From NCBI RefSeq assembly GCF_022513635.1, contig NZ_JAKWBL010000001.1, positions 1 to 64,000 of the forward strand: DNA of 64,000 bases, read 5' to 3'. The notes beneath the pieces were generated by a model. The model had not been told where the DNA came from. It saw nothing but the letters and a program-made list of their open reading frames with translations, and made no database searches. The position numbers and the translations under genes are program-made. This stretch comes from Paraniabella ginsengisoli (GTDB lineage: Bacteria > Bacteroidota > Bacteroidia > Chitinophagales > Chitinophagaceae). Of the stretch, positions 41,633 to 52,266 are shown piece after piece (positions within the stretch are counted from its first letter, which is position 1; each line of letters starts with the position of its first letter).

Positions 41633-42258
41633 CATTAAACTGTCTACTCCATTAATTATAAATAGAACTGATTTTTTGGAGATGGTCCGTTTTAGGTAAA
41701 AGATGAAAAACTTGGAGCACGTTCAATGTGTCCATTAGAACATGTTCCTAATAGAATCATACTTGAAGCTATCTATAAAATTGTTGTAAAAAGGTTCCGT
41801 CAAATTCATGCAGGAGCTATTTCCTGAACTGGCTTTTTATCAGGGTACATAAATCTTTTATTGTTGCAAAGAATCAAATAAGAAACTAACCCATAACCAA
41901 ATCATTATTGGTAAGCACAATTTCCTATCGGAAGAGTTTACAGGGATCAAAAGATGGAATAAGTGCAGCCCCTGGTCTCAATTCAATTATTATTTGCCTG
42001 CAATTGTAACATTTTAGAAAGTTATACGACTATTAAATGAGATTGATAGCAAGCGCTGTTATGTTATACCAATTACCATAATAATGTTCACGGTACAGGC
42101 GGGGTTGCATAAGGTGATTGGCATTCACCTTCTAAAAAATGTTGTTTACCGAGAATTGAAGTGAGATGGCCATTTTGCTATTGATCAGTGGTGCTTGCGA
42201 ACTGTATGTTTGTGAAACAAATACAAAAAACAATAAAAAAATATTAAAAACAATTCTG
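41633..42258. other. Gene-free stretch of about 600 bases
   Basis: No frame holds a convincing gene. A 7-bp hairpin, AAGGTGA (42111-42117) with TCACCTT (42125-42131), lies 130 bases before the next gene without a T tail. A partly open plus-strand frame around 41890-42010 gives no recognisable protein. An imperfect repeat of GTTC-containing words near 41720-41765 (CACGTTC, ACATGTTCC) may be an operator, but I cannot link it to a regulator. Confidence 0.45.
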
Positions 42259-42708
42259 ATGAAAAACTTAATTCTTTCCACCGCAGTACTATTCACTTTA
42301 ACAGTAAACGCTTTGGCGGCACCTAAAGACCCCGTAAGCATAAAAGTCCAGGAAACCTTCAACCAGATTTTTAAAAATGCAGCAGATGTAAGCTGGACTG
42401 TCAACGGCAGCAATAGTGACGCTTTCTTTACAGTTGACGGAATTAAAACGCGCGCTACTTTGAATGCAAACGGAACCCTTATTCAAACGATACGTTATTA
42501 TAGTGAAGAACATTTGCCAGCAAGTGTGTTATACAATATCAAAAAGTCATACAAGTCAAAAGAGATTTTTGGTGTTACTGAAGTGTCAAATCATAATGGC
42601 ATTAATTACCGAATCGTATTAAAAGACGACAAGCACTACACTTTTATAAATGCTAATAGCTCTGGAGATAACGAAGTAGTTAAAAAATATAAAAGAGGCG
42701 ATAAATAG
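42259..42708 (+). CDS. Periplasmic PepSY-like (beta-lactamase-inhibitor-like fold) protein
   Basis: Small exported protein of 149 residues. The start is placed at MKNLILSTAVLFTLTVNALA, a clean signal peptide 31 codons inside the longer open frame and preceded by an A-rich leader. The mature part has one or two copies of the PepSY-like/DUF2874 pattern (FKNAADVSWTVNGSNSDAFF, GVTEVSNHNGINYRIVLKDD). Members are small periplasmic proteins of unclear role in Bacteroidota. The gene stands alone, ends at a terminator and converges with the second regulator gene. Confidence 0.75.
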   Translation: MKNLILSTAVLFTLTVNALAAPKDPVSIKVQETFNQIFKNAADVSWTVNGSNSDAFFTVDGIKTRATLNANGTLIQTIRYYSEEHLPASVLYNIKKSYKSKEIFGVTEVSNHNGINYRIVLKDDKHYTFINANSSGDNEVVKKYKRGDK

Positions 42709-42740
42709 TAAAGCTTAAAATTTTTCTCATGTAAAACAAC

Positions 42741-42770
42741 GGAGGAGGTATTCTTATCTTCTCCTTTTTT
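42741..42770 (+). terminator. Terminator after the PepSY-like gene
   Basis: GGAGGAGGT (42741-42749) pairs with ATCTTCTCC (42756-42764) using two G-T wobbles, followed by six T. It lies between convergent genes. Confidence 0.75.
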
Positions 42771-42795
42771 GTGTTATATGTTTTAAAAGCCGAAC

Positions 42796-43557
42796 CTATT
42801 TCTTTAAATGTTTCCCAATATATTCTGAAGGAACCATCCCGAATTGTTTTTCAAAATTTTTGCTGAATATTTTTGGAGAGTTATATCCAACTATATCAGA
42901 TACTTCATTAATATTATATCCCTCGCTCATTAATTTAGCGGCTTTTTTCAAACGTGTTAAATTGATAAGATCATTTGGTGTAAGATCAGATATGGCACTT
43001 ATCTTTCTATAAAAAGTTGTCCGGCTCATATTAAGGTAACGCGCCAGCCTGTCTACGTCCAGTTCCTGTTCCTGCAAATGTTCTTCTATAATGTGGTTCA
43101 CGTTTTCCAGGAACTTTTCATCTGCTTTAGTATGAGCAATTGACTTTAATTGTGCAATAGGTGAGTTAGCGAAATAGTCTTTTATTTTGTTACGATTGGC
43201 CAGCAGACTGGCTATTTGCATTTTCAGATGTTTGGGGGAAAAGGGTTTTTCAATGTACACATCAGCACCAAGTTCAAGCCCTTGCAATCGTGCTTTCAAT
43301 GTATTTTTCGCTGTTAACAATATGCACGGTAAGTGACTAAGTTCTACATCAGATTTGATGATCCTGCAAAGTTCAAAACCATCCATCACCGGCATCATTA
43401 CATCACTTACAATTAGGTCAATTACTTCATTGCGCAAAACGTCAAGTGCAGCCTGCCCATTGATCGTTTTTTTAACGGTATATGTATCGCAAAGATTAGT
43501 TTCAATAAAATCAAGAATTTCTCTGTTGTCTTCAACTAACAATATTACGGGTTTCAT
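42796..43557 (-). CDS. Second response regulator with receiver and AraC-type domains
   Basis: Transcription activator of 253 residues. Receiver: acidic residues E9-D10, phospho-acceptor Asp52 in LIVSDVMMPVMDGF, and EKPF with the conserved Lys. AraC domain at about 150-250: LARYLNMSRTTFYRKISAIS and VSDIVGYNSPKIFSKNFEKQ. It is closely related to the regulator at 16441-17205 and has the same split arrangement: the sensor stop codon lies ten bases before this ATG. Its targets are probably the adjacent alpha-mannoside genes, but I found no shared operator for them. Confidence 0.92.
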   Translation of the reverse strand: MKPVILLVEDNREILDFIETNLCDTYTVKKTINGQAALDVLRNEVIDLIVSDVMMPVMDGFELCRIIKSDVELSHLPCILLTAKNTLKARLQGLELGADVYIEKPFSPKHLKMQIASLLANRNKIKDYFANSPIAQLKSIAHTKADEKFLENVNHIIEEHLQEQELDVDRLARYLNMSRTTFYRKISAISDLTPNDLINLTRLKKAAKLMSEGYNINEVSDIVGYNSPKIFSKNFEKQFGMVPSEYIGKHLKK

Positions 43558-43566
43558 AATGGGCGT

Positions 43567-46500
43567 TTAGTTTTTAGGCATCAAAGGAAGTAAAAGCACA
43601 AATACATTTTTATCATTTTGCATCGGATCAATATACAGTTTGCCGTTATGCATTTCGGCCAATGTGCGGCTTAGCGCCAGGCCGATGCCAGTTCCGGATT
43701 GGCCTGAAGTGTCTTTGATCCTGTAAAAACTGTCAAAGATTTTCTCTCTGTCTTCTTCCGGTATAACAAATCCATCATTTGCAAAAGTTATTTTATAATG
43801 ATCCTGATCTTCGGATAAGGTCAATGTTATTGTCACAAAGCTTTGAGCATATTTAACTGCGTTGTCGATAAGGTTATTAAATATTTTATTCAAAGCTTCT
43901 TCGTCTGCCTGCGCGAATATATCGCTCTCGCAACTGATCTCGTAGGATAAAATATTATGTGCTGCAATAGGTTTGAAGCGCAAATAAATATCATTAAGCA
44001 ATTCTGAAATATTGATACGGTCAAAATTAAGGTGGAAGCCATTCATCTCGATCTTTCTAAAGTCAAGTATCTGATTGGCCAGATGCATTAGCCTGTCTGC
44101 ATTTCGGCTCATGAGTTGCAGATTTTTTGTGATAGGAGACGATTCCGGCACTTCATCCATTATATTTTCCATCGGGCCTTTTATAAGCGTTAATGGTGTT
44201 TTTATTTCATGAGCTACATTCGTAAAGAAATCTATTTTATCTTCATAATGTTCCTTTTCTTTTTCAAATGCCATCTTTTCCAAACCTTCGCTTATTCCGC
44301 TCTTTTGAACGATTCACGAAAAACCTTATGATCATAAATGTGATTAAGATCATTAACAACATATATGCCAGGTAAGCCTGCCATGTTAACCAAAGTGGAG
44401 GTAAAATTTCAATATCAAGCTGTGCAAAATTCCCTTCCACATCCTTAGATTCCATCATGATCTTGACAATGAAACTGTATTTGCCAGGCGGCAGCTCGGT
44501 ATAATAAGCTTTTCTGTTACTTAGTAGGTAATTCCAGTTCTTGTCAAGGCCAACCATTTTATATGCATACCTGATACTGGATGGTGCATTGTAATCGAGC
44601 GCAGCAAAGTCAATGCTGAAGGTTGACTGGTTATATTTCAGCTTTAATTCTTTGGTATATAAAATTGATGTTTTAAGCGGCGAATTTTTATGAGCAATTG
44701 GAAGCTCCTGGTTGTATATCTGGAAGCCTGTAATGTAGACGGGTGGCGAATAATGTTGCACAGGAATTGAATCAGGATGAAAGCTGATCATACCTTTTAC
44801 ACTGCCAAAATACATATTGCCTTTATTGTCTTCAAAAGCTGACCGGTAGTTGAATTGATCTGTAAGCAAACCGCGGGATCTTGTAAATGTTTTTACCTGG
44901 TTATTCTCCGGCGTAAAACGCACCAATCCTTTGGAAGTACTTAGCCAAAGATTTTTACTTTTATCTTCTAATATGGTATAAATAACATTTGCCGGAAGAT
45001 TGTTTCGTGTGGTATAAATTTTTACTTCGCCACTTCGTGAATCAAACCGGCATAAGCCGCCTTCTGTTGCAAACCAGATCAAGCCATCGGTTGTGCAATA
45101 TATGTAGTTGATAATATTGCAGGCAATGCTTTTGTTATTGTTTATAGAAAAAAATATTGTGTTGCTTTATTAGTTGTCGGGTCATATCTATAAAATCCAT
45201 TACCGTATGTACCCGCCCAGATATTTCCATTTATATCTTCGCGAAGCGCGCGAAAAAAGGCCTTTGGAAGGGCAGTGATTCGATCAAATACGTTTTTATT
45301 TTTGGAGTATATAAATGCACCTTTATCTGTTGCCGCAATTATTTTTCCTGTTTGGGTATAAATAAGTGCGTCTACGAAATTGCTGCCAATTGAATTATCG
45401 AGTGTATTATAGTTGTGCAAGCGCCTGCCATTAAGGTCAAGCAAGTCAAGGCCGTGTAAGTAAGTTCCTGCCCACAACGAATCTCCATGAACTAAAATGC
45501 TTTGCACATTGGAATAGGAGATGGTTTGTTTTTTATTTGCCGGATTAAAATTGATAAACGTATCATCAGCTGAATTAAATTTATTGATACCGGCGTCTTC
45601 CGTTGCGATCCATAACATTCCGTTTTTGTCTTGCCGTATCTCTCCAACTGCGTAACCACTTATGGAAGTGCCACTCGTTTTAGGGAAGTATTTTTTAAAA
45701 GCCATTTGCTGTTGTGAGAAATAGTTAATACCTCCAAAGTAAGTGCTGGCCCATATTCCACCCTGACTATCTTTGAAAAGTGATTGTACAATATTGTCAG
45801 AAAGCGAATATGGATCTTCATACTTTTTCTTATATAACTGTACTGTCGACTATTTATATTGATGATATAAATACCTGTTTGTGATGCAACCCAATATTCA
45901 TCGTTGGCGGTTTTAAGAATATCCATCACCGTAATATCTGTTTTATCGGCATTATGGGTGATCAGATTTTCATAATCAGCATTTTTTGTGTCAAGCAGTT
46001 TCAGTCCTTCATTAGATGTGCCAACCAGCAGTTTACCATCACCAGCGTCACATAAGGATTGAATCCATTTTGATACAATCGATTTTGATTTTGTAAATAC
46101 GTTATAGGTTTTATCAAAACTCTTGCTTACTTTATTATATTTTGCTACAAGCCCCGTTGCTGTTGCGATCCATAAGCTATTGTCATTTTGTAAAATGAAA
46201 GAAGTGACCTCATTCGGAAAATTATATTGTGTTATCTTTTTGGTTAGTGTATTGTAGCTGTACAATACATACATGTTAATATAAAAAACATCATTTCCTA
46301 AAATCTTAACTGACTGGATAGCTCCATTTCCTGCGCCTTTTAGTTGGGTAAATTTCTCGGTAAGTTCATTGAAAATATATAATCCCTTTTCTGTTCCAAC
46401 CCATATTTTTTTATCTGCTGCTTCGTCCAGCGATATGATGGCGTTACTTCCAATGGAATTGGAGTCGGTAGGATTGTTGCGAAATATTTTATAAGACAAC

Positions 46501-46691
46501 CCATCAAACCTGTTTAACCCATCGCGTGTACCAAACCACATAAAACCCAGCTTGTCCTGCAATATGCATAACACTGCGTTGTTGGAAAGCCCGTCTTCTA
46601 CCTGGTAATGCGTAAAATAATAAGACTGCCCGGAAACGTTGAATATGCAACAGAACAAGAGGATGATAAAAGTGAAAAACCTTTCTCTCAT
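43567..46691 (-). CDS. Second Reg_prop sensor histidine kinase (frameshifted)
   Basis: Inner-membrane glycan sensor of about 1,040 residues. A signal segment (FIILLFCCIFNVSGQ) precedes two propellers of Reg_prop repeats (FMWFGTRDGLNRFDGLSYKI, KIWVGTEKGLYIFNE), the Y_Y_Y domain (YAYKMVGLDKNWNYLLSNRK), a membrane helix (LAYMLLMILITFMIIRFF), the H-box FFTNVAHEIKTPLTLI, the N-box IDNAVKYA and the G-box GTGIGLALSRTLAE. Breaks: near 45830 (A run), near 45150 (T run on the coding strand) and near 44297, where one T appears extra rather than missing (repair gives NKRRLEKMAFEKEKE). Readable pieces are 45660-46691, 45142-45705, 44264-45082 and 43567-44283. It is divergent from an ECF sigma gene. Confidence 0.9.
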
Positions 46692-46878
46692 ATGACGGTA
46701 AATGTTACAAACAAAATAAATTAATTAATTAAACATTCTCGTTTTAGTTTTTGCTTAAAAGCCAAAATGAGACGAATGAGGAGATTTATGAAACAAAAAC
46801 GACCTTATTTTTCCCGGAAGTTCTTGAATATTGTAACTCAAATTAATAACGATTGTTTGAACAGCTAAATCGATTGCT

Positions 46879-47459
46879 ATGATCAGAGTTGACAATTATT
46901 ACCATCAGTTACCCGATGAGGAACTTTTTTACTTGTAAAAAAGGATGATTGCAAAGCATTCAACGAATTGTATGCGCGCTACCGTTTAGTGTTGAAAGAA
47001 ATGGCGGAAAAGATGCTCGATTCGAAGCAAATAGCCGAAGATATTGTGCAGGAACTTTTCCTGAATCTATACAATCGGCGTTATCAAATAGATATCCAGG
47101 TTTCGCTGCGCAGCTATCTCAAAAAAGCGATTAAGTTCAGGATATTAAATGAATATCGGTCTTCTGGCGTAAGAAACACTTATCGCAGAGAAGTGAATGC
47201 ACAATACACTTTAGCCAGTAGTGAAAACAATTGCTATGACTTTGAAATAAAAGATCTGAATTACAGCATTCAAACAACGATCGATGGATTACCTGATAAA
47301 TGCAAAACAGCTTTTTTATTAAGCCGCACTGAAGACCTTTCTTACAAAGATATTTCCGGTTATATGGGTATATCGGTAAGTACTGTTGAGAAACATATTA
47401 GCAAGGCACTGAAAGTTTTAAAGAGTAATCTAATCATTTCAGATTTTTCAATTAATTAA
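46879..47459 (+). CDS. Second ECF-type sigma factor (frameshifted)
   Basis: Sigma factor of about 193 residues. The start is placed at ATG 46879, giving MIRVDNYYHQLPDEELFLLV once one T near 46927 is restored. The readable remainder starts at 46968. Region 2 has DDCKAFNELYARYRLVLKE and SKQIAEDIVQELFLNLY; region 4 has IDGLPDKCKTAFLLSRTEDL and VSTVEKHISKALKVLKS. No anti-sigma gene is adjacent; the GH92 gene begins only three bases after the stop codon. This would place a glycosidase gene directly in the sigma factor's transcript, an unusual pairing. Confidence 0.88.
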
Positions 47460-47461
47460 AC

Positions 47462-49743
47462 ATGTTCATGCTACATAAGAAGGTTTTTATCGTTCTTTTC
47501 TTTTTGCCATTTTATCTACAACCTTAAATGGACAAAAGCAACTGGTAGATTATGTGAGCACTTTACAAGGCACTAATTCCAGCTGGGATCTTTCTTACGG
47601 GAACGTGTACCCAACAATTGCATTGCCATTTCCTGTTCATTCCTGGTCGCCTCAAACGGGTAAAAATGGTGACGGATGGAAATACACTTATAAAGCTACC
47701 ACCATTCGTGGCTTTCAGCAGGTGCATCAATGTAGTCCATGGATGGGCGACTATGGCGTGTTTTCATTAATGCCGCTTACGGGCGAATTGAAGGTTAAAG
47801 AAGACGAAAGAGCATCTGCTTTTAAACATGAAAATGAGATAGCGAAACCTTCTTATTATAAAGTGCAATTTGATAATAATATAACAACCGAAATTGCACC
47901 GACCGAACGTGCTGCTAATATGCGCTTTTCTTTTCCTAACGATGACGCTTTTATAGTGTTTGATGGTTATACCAAATTTTGCGCTGTAACAATCATTCCG
48001 AAGGAAAGAAAGCTGATCGGTTACGTTACAAATGGAACTTTTATCCCCAAAGAATTTAAAAACCATTTTGTAATTCAGTTTGATCAACCATTCGAAGAGT
48101 ACGGTACCTGGCGCGCTGCAGGAGATACTATATCAGCTAAGAGCTTATCAGAAGAGGGTGAAAAATGCGGTGCTTTTCTGCGTTTTAAAAAGGGCGTAAA
48201 GTTAAATGCTAAGATTGCATCGTCCTACATTAGCCTGGAGCAGGCCGAGTTAAACCTTAAACTTGAATTGGGTAAACATAAAAAATTTGAGGATACGCAC
48301 AATGCAGCTAATAAAACATGGAACGAATTGCTTGGCCGTGTAAAGGTTGAAGGCGGAACTGAAGATGATAAAGCAACATTCTATTCCTGTTTATTTCGGG
48401 CTAATTTATTCAGCCATAAATTTTATGATCTGAAAGAAGACGGCAGCCCGCATTATTTTAGTCCATATGATGCGAAGATTCATGATGGTTACATGTATAC
48501 GGATAATGGTTTTTGGGATACATTTCGTGCGCAGTTTCCGCTTAGTAATATTCTGCATCCTACCATGCAGGGCCGTTATATGCAATCGCTGCTTGATGCG
48601 CAGGAGCAGTTTGGTTTCTTTCCTACCTGGTCAAATCCTGGTATGTCTGGAGTAATGATTGGCAACCATGCTATTTCATTGCTCACCGATGCCTGGATGA
48701 AAGGTATCAGAAACTTCGATCCCGAAAAAGTGCTGAAAGCTTATTTGCATGAAGCTACTAACAAAGGTCCATGGGGTGGATCTAATGGAAGAGAAGGCCA
48801 TGAGTATTGGTTTAGCCTGGGCTATATTCCGTACAAAGAAGTTTCGGAGAGTGGCGCTAAATCACTGGAATATGCCTACGATGATTGGTGTGCCTATCAA
48901 TTAGCGAAAGCTACAGGGAACAAATTTTACCAGAATATTTTTGAGCGGCAGATGTACAATTACAAACATGTATTTGATACAACTGTTGGTTTTGTAAGAG
49001 GACGTGATAAACACGGGAATTGGGTGCCGAAAGATTTTGATCCTGTTGAGTGGGGTGATCCTTTTACCGAAGGAAATCCTTGGCAATGGAGCTGGTCTGT
49101 ATTTCATGATATAAATGGGCTTATTAAACTGATGGGCGGTAAGGATAGGTTTAATGCAAAGCTGGATAGTTTATTTACTGCGCCAAACACCGTGAAATAC
49201 GGCTCTTACAAACAAGAGATCCACGAAATGAAAGAAATGATATTACAGGGTTTAGGTCAGTATGCACATGGTAATGAACCGGTGCAGCACGCAGCCTATC
49301 TTTATAACTATTCAGGTCAGCCATGGAAAGCTCAGAAACAGTTGCGCGAGATAATGAAAAAGATATACAATGCAACACCCAACGGCTTTCCCGGAGATGA
49401 GGATCAGGGAGAAACATCTTCATGGTATGTATTAAGTGCATTAGGATTGTACGCTGTTTGTCCGGGAACAGATCAATATGTTATTGGAAGCCCAATGTTC
49501 GATAAAATAACCATTACCATGGAAAACGGAAAAAGATTTGTAATAAAAGCGAAGGACAACAACGAAAAAAATGTTTATATAAAATCGGCAAAGCTCAATA
49601 ATAAAGACCACCAAAAGAATTGGATCACTTATCAGGATATTATTAATGGCGGTGTTTTAGATCTTGAAATGAGCAGCGAACCCAATAAGCAGAGAGGCAC
49701 AGGCAAAGATGCTATTCCGTTTTCAGTATCGTTAGAAAATTAA
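47462..49743 (+). CDS. GH92 exo-alpha-mannosidase, first copy (frameshifted signal peptide)
   Basis: Calcium-dependent exo-acting alpha-mannosidase family, about 760 residues, exported. The signal peptide is recovered by adding one T near 47505: VLFFFAILSTTLNGQ. The N-terminal beta-sandwich is followed by the (alpha/alpha)6 barrel with DNGFWDTFRAQFPL, GHEYWFSLGYIP, HGNEPVQHAAYLYNY (catalytic-acid Glu region) and GDEDQGETSSWYVLSALGLY (acidic base region), all family hallmarks. The main readable part is 47554-49743. It starts three bases after the sigma factor. Linkage preference (alpha-1,2, -1,3 or -1,4) cannot be read directly. Confidence 0.94.
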
Positions 49744-50096
49744 ATGTTTTAGAAGTAGTAAAGTTATTCTTAAAGAAGAAGCGACACTTTATCGCTGTTA
49801 TGCTGAGAAGTAAGACAAGTAGCAATCGTCATTTTGAGTTAGGATTTGCGCTGCAAAATCAACAAGGCGATAACATATAGTATAGCACTCTTATATTTTG
49901 AAGGAGACCTCTCCTTACAGTCGAGGTGACGCGATACCGAACATACATGTATCCGTCATTTCGTAGCGAAGCGGAGAAATCTCCTAAAGCACAGCGAGAG
50001 GTCTCCTCGTCCAACCTGTCATCCGGGGCGGGCTTAGTTGACATGACGGCGCTTAATTTTTTGATTTATAATCCCAAAGCCCCAAGGCACGCATTC
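49744..50096. other. Intergenic region between convergent GH92 and esterase genes
   Basis: No gene is seen. It holds an inverted-repeat element (49903-50006) and GC-richer palindromic pieces unlike the rest of the intergenic DNA. The stretch GTCATTTCG, then AGCGAAGCGGAGAAATCTCC, resembles dispersed intergenic repeats common in Bacteroidota genomes. Confidence 0.55.
49903..50006. repeat. Interspersed-type inverted repeat element
   Basis: GGAGACCTCTC (49903-49913) is perfectly mirrored by GAGAGGTCTCC (49996-50006). Between them TCGAGGTGACG and CGTCATTTCG form a second, imperfect inner pair. This fits a REP/MITE-like intergenic hairpin; other copies would lie outside the window. Confidence 0.6.
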
Positions 50097-52046
50097 TCAA
50101 GGTTCGAAATTGTATTTTTTTCCTTCAGTCAATCCTTTAAAGTTATCTGTTCTGAAAGGTGCTACAGGCAGATTATTTTCATTATACAAATTAATAGGTC
50201 CTGGATGTCCGCTCCATAAGTACCTTACAGCAATTGGAGCATTCACCTGGTCGCTATGAACAACTACTGAGTTAGCATCTTTTAGGTAGGCTTTTGCCCA
50301 ATGAAAAGTACTGTCTTTCCCGGCTATTGCGAACCCTTGTAGATTGTCATATTTCCCGTTGCTAACTATGTTGTTATCAAAACTTATAATAATACTGTCT
50401 CCAACCACTTGCATACTTTTATAACAAGGACTTGTTTTTATAGAATCGATATGATAAGTCATACTTAATGCAGTCATGGCTAGCCGGTTGCCTACCGCTA
50501 ACTTGTTGAGTGGATGTAAATTGTCAGCATCACCAATATCAATCGTTACAGCCATTCCTGTGTTAGGTAGTTTTAGTGCCGCTGACTGTGCTCCACGTAA
50601 TTCGGCCCATTCGCTGTTTTCAGGAAGTTTTGGTTGTTTACCCAGATTGGGTAATTGCACAATGAGAAAAGGCAAATCGCCTTGTTTAAATTGGGTGCGC
50701 CAATCTTTGATCATACTTGGAAGTAGTTGTTTATATTCTGCTGCCCGTCCTGTGTTGGCTTCACCCTGATACCAAATAAAGCCTTTAATGCTTAGCTGCG
50801 TTAGCGGCGCTATGTTGGCATTGTATAAAATAGACGGAGTGCCAAATATGTAAATATTAGGCACTAATGGCCTTTTGAATTTTGACGGATCGATCTGTAC
50901 TCCTTTTTTATATTTCCATTCACCTGCAAAAAAAGGGCTCCAGAACATATTGTACATACCTCCTTTACCGCCGGCGTCGAAAACCCGTACCACAACTACA
51001 TTGCTTTTAGGTTTAAGTACGCTGTCTGGAATTTGATAAGTGTACATGTTCATATTTCCATATCCTTCACCAACCTTTACGCCATTTACCCAGCAAATAT
51101 TATAATCATCTACTTGCCCAAGACTAATAGTAGTACGCCCTACCATATCTTTTGGAAATGAATCGTACTTCTTGTAAAACCAAACTGATCCGTCATAATC
51201 CTTTAACTCATTATCTTCCCAATGAGAGGGCTGATTCATAGCACGCCAATCACTAACATCCGTTTCGGGCTTATACCATTGTTCCTTTAAACCAGGATCG
51301 TCTTTCAGGTAATAATTTTTGTTCCAATCTTCTTTGATTTTTTCAAAAGCATCATTCATTTGCTTTATGTTTTTGCCAGGCTTAATGTAAGTATCATAAT
51401 AACTGCTGAATTGAGGAAACTCTTTTATCGAACTATTGCTCATCCATTCTTCAATGGACGTCGCGCCAAGGTTATCACTGATCAGGCCAACCGGAACATT
51501 CAAATTTTGTTGCAGATAGCTGCCAAAGAAAAACCCTACAGCGCTAAAACCATTGACATTTTTTACTGTAGCTGTTTTCCAGCCACCTCCTTTTAGATCT
51601 TCTTGAGGAGTTAAATCGGTGCTTATATCAACACTGAACAACCGTATATTTTGATTATTAAATGTTGCCGTGTCGGGTTTTGGCGAAGATTCTTTAACGG
51701 AAAACTGCATATTACTTTGTCCCCCGCAAATCCAAATATCCCCAAATAATACATTGTTTAGTTTGATTGTATTCTTGCCTTGTATAATTATTTGATGAGG
51801 TCCGCCAGCCGGCTGAGGTGGTAAAGTGATTTTCCATTTTCCATTTTTCGCAATAGTTTTATATATCGCATTATTAAAATGTATTGCGATGCCTTCGCCA
51901 TTGGTGGCGCTACCCCAAATATTGCAAGGCTTGTCACGCTGCAATATCATGTCATTTTGAAATAATACGGGCAGCTTAATATTGGCTTTAGTGATAAGAC
52001 AAGATAGTAGAAAGGCTGTAACAATCGTATGTTTCAATTTCATCAA
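50097..52046 (-). CDS. Sialate O-acetylesterase-like protein (SASA family), first copy
   Basis: Secreted esterase of 649 residues, intact. Signal peptide IVTAFLLSCLITKA. An N-terminal beta domain follows (LPVLFQNDMILQRDKPCNIW), then the SGNH-type SASA domain with CGGQSNMQFSV (nucleophile Ser), FIWYQGEANTGRAAEYKQLL and LHPLNKLAVGNRLA (His). Between the blocks is a jelly-roll insertion (GSVWFYKKYDSFPKDMVGRT) of the kind found in large bacterial SASA proteins. It would remove acetyl esters from glycans; a real preference for sialic acid is not implied. It is transcribed toward the GH92 gene and divergently from a paralogue at 52267. Confidence 0.9.
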   Translation of the reverse strand: MMKLKHTIVTAFLLSCLITKANIKLPVLFQNDMILQRDKPCNIWGSATNGEGIAIHFNNAIYKTIAKNGKWKITLPPQPAGGPHQIIIQGKNTIKLNNVLFGDIWICGGQSNMQFSVKESSPKPDTATFNNQNIRLFSVDISTDLTPQEDLKGGGWKTATVKNVNGFSAVGFFFGSYLQQNLNVPVGLISDNLGATSIEEWMSNSSIKEFPQFSSYYDTYIKPGKNIKQMNDAFEKIKEDWNKNYYLKDDPGLKEQWYKPETDVSDWRAMNQPSHWEDNELKDYDGSVWFYKKYDSFPKDMVGRTTISLGQVDDYNICWVNGVKVGEGYGNMNMYTYQIPDSVLKPKSNVVVVRVFDAGGKGGMYNMFWSPFFAGEWKYKKGVQIDPSKFKRPLVPNIYIFGTPSILYNANIAPLTQLSIKGFIWYQGEANTGRAAEYKQLLPSMIKDWRTQFKQGDLPFLIVQLPNLGKQPKLPENSEWAELRGAQSAALKLPNTGMAVTIDIGDADNLHPLNKLAVGNRLAMTALSMTYHIDSIKTSPCYKSMQVVGDSIIISFDNNIVSNGKYDNLQGFAIAGKDSTFHWAKAYLKDANSVVVHSDQVNAPIAVRYLWSGHPGPINLYNENNLPVAPFRTDNFKGLTEGKKYNFEP

Positions 52047-52266
52047 GAGCGCTTTTGAATAGAATAATCTTTCGATAGTTCGATTATGATTATTATAAAG
52101 TACATCTATATGATCTTTACCTCTACTTCACTTTTATTTTAATAGCTTTATAATTTTGAATGGCGGTAATATATAAGTGGCGTGTCATCTATATTGATGG
52201 GCTTTTTAGGAACCATTCTCTTTAAGTGTTTTGCCTAAATACACACAAGCTTCTATTTTTAGTATC

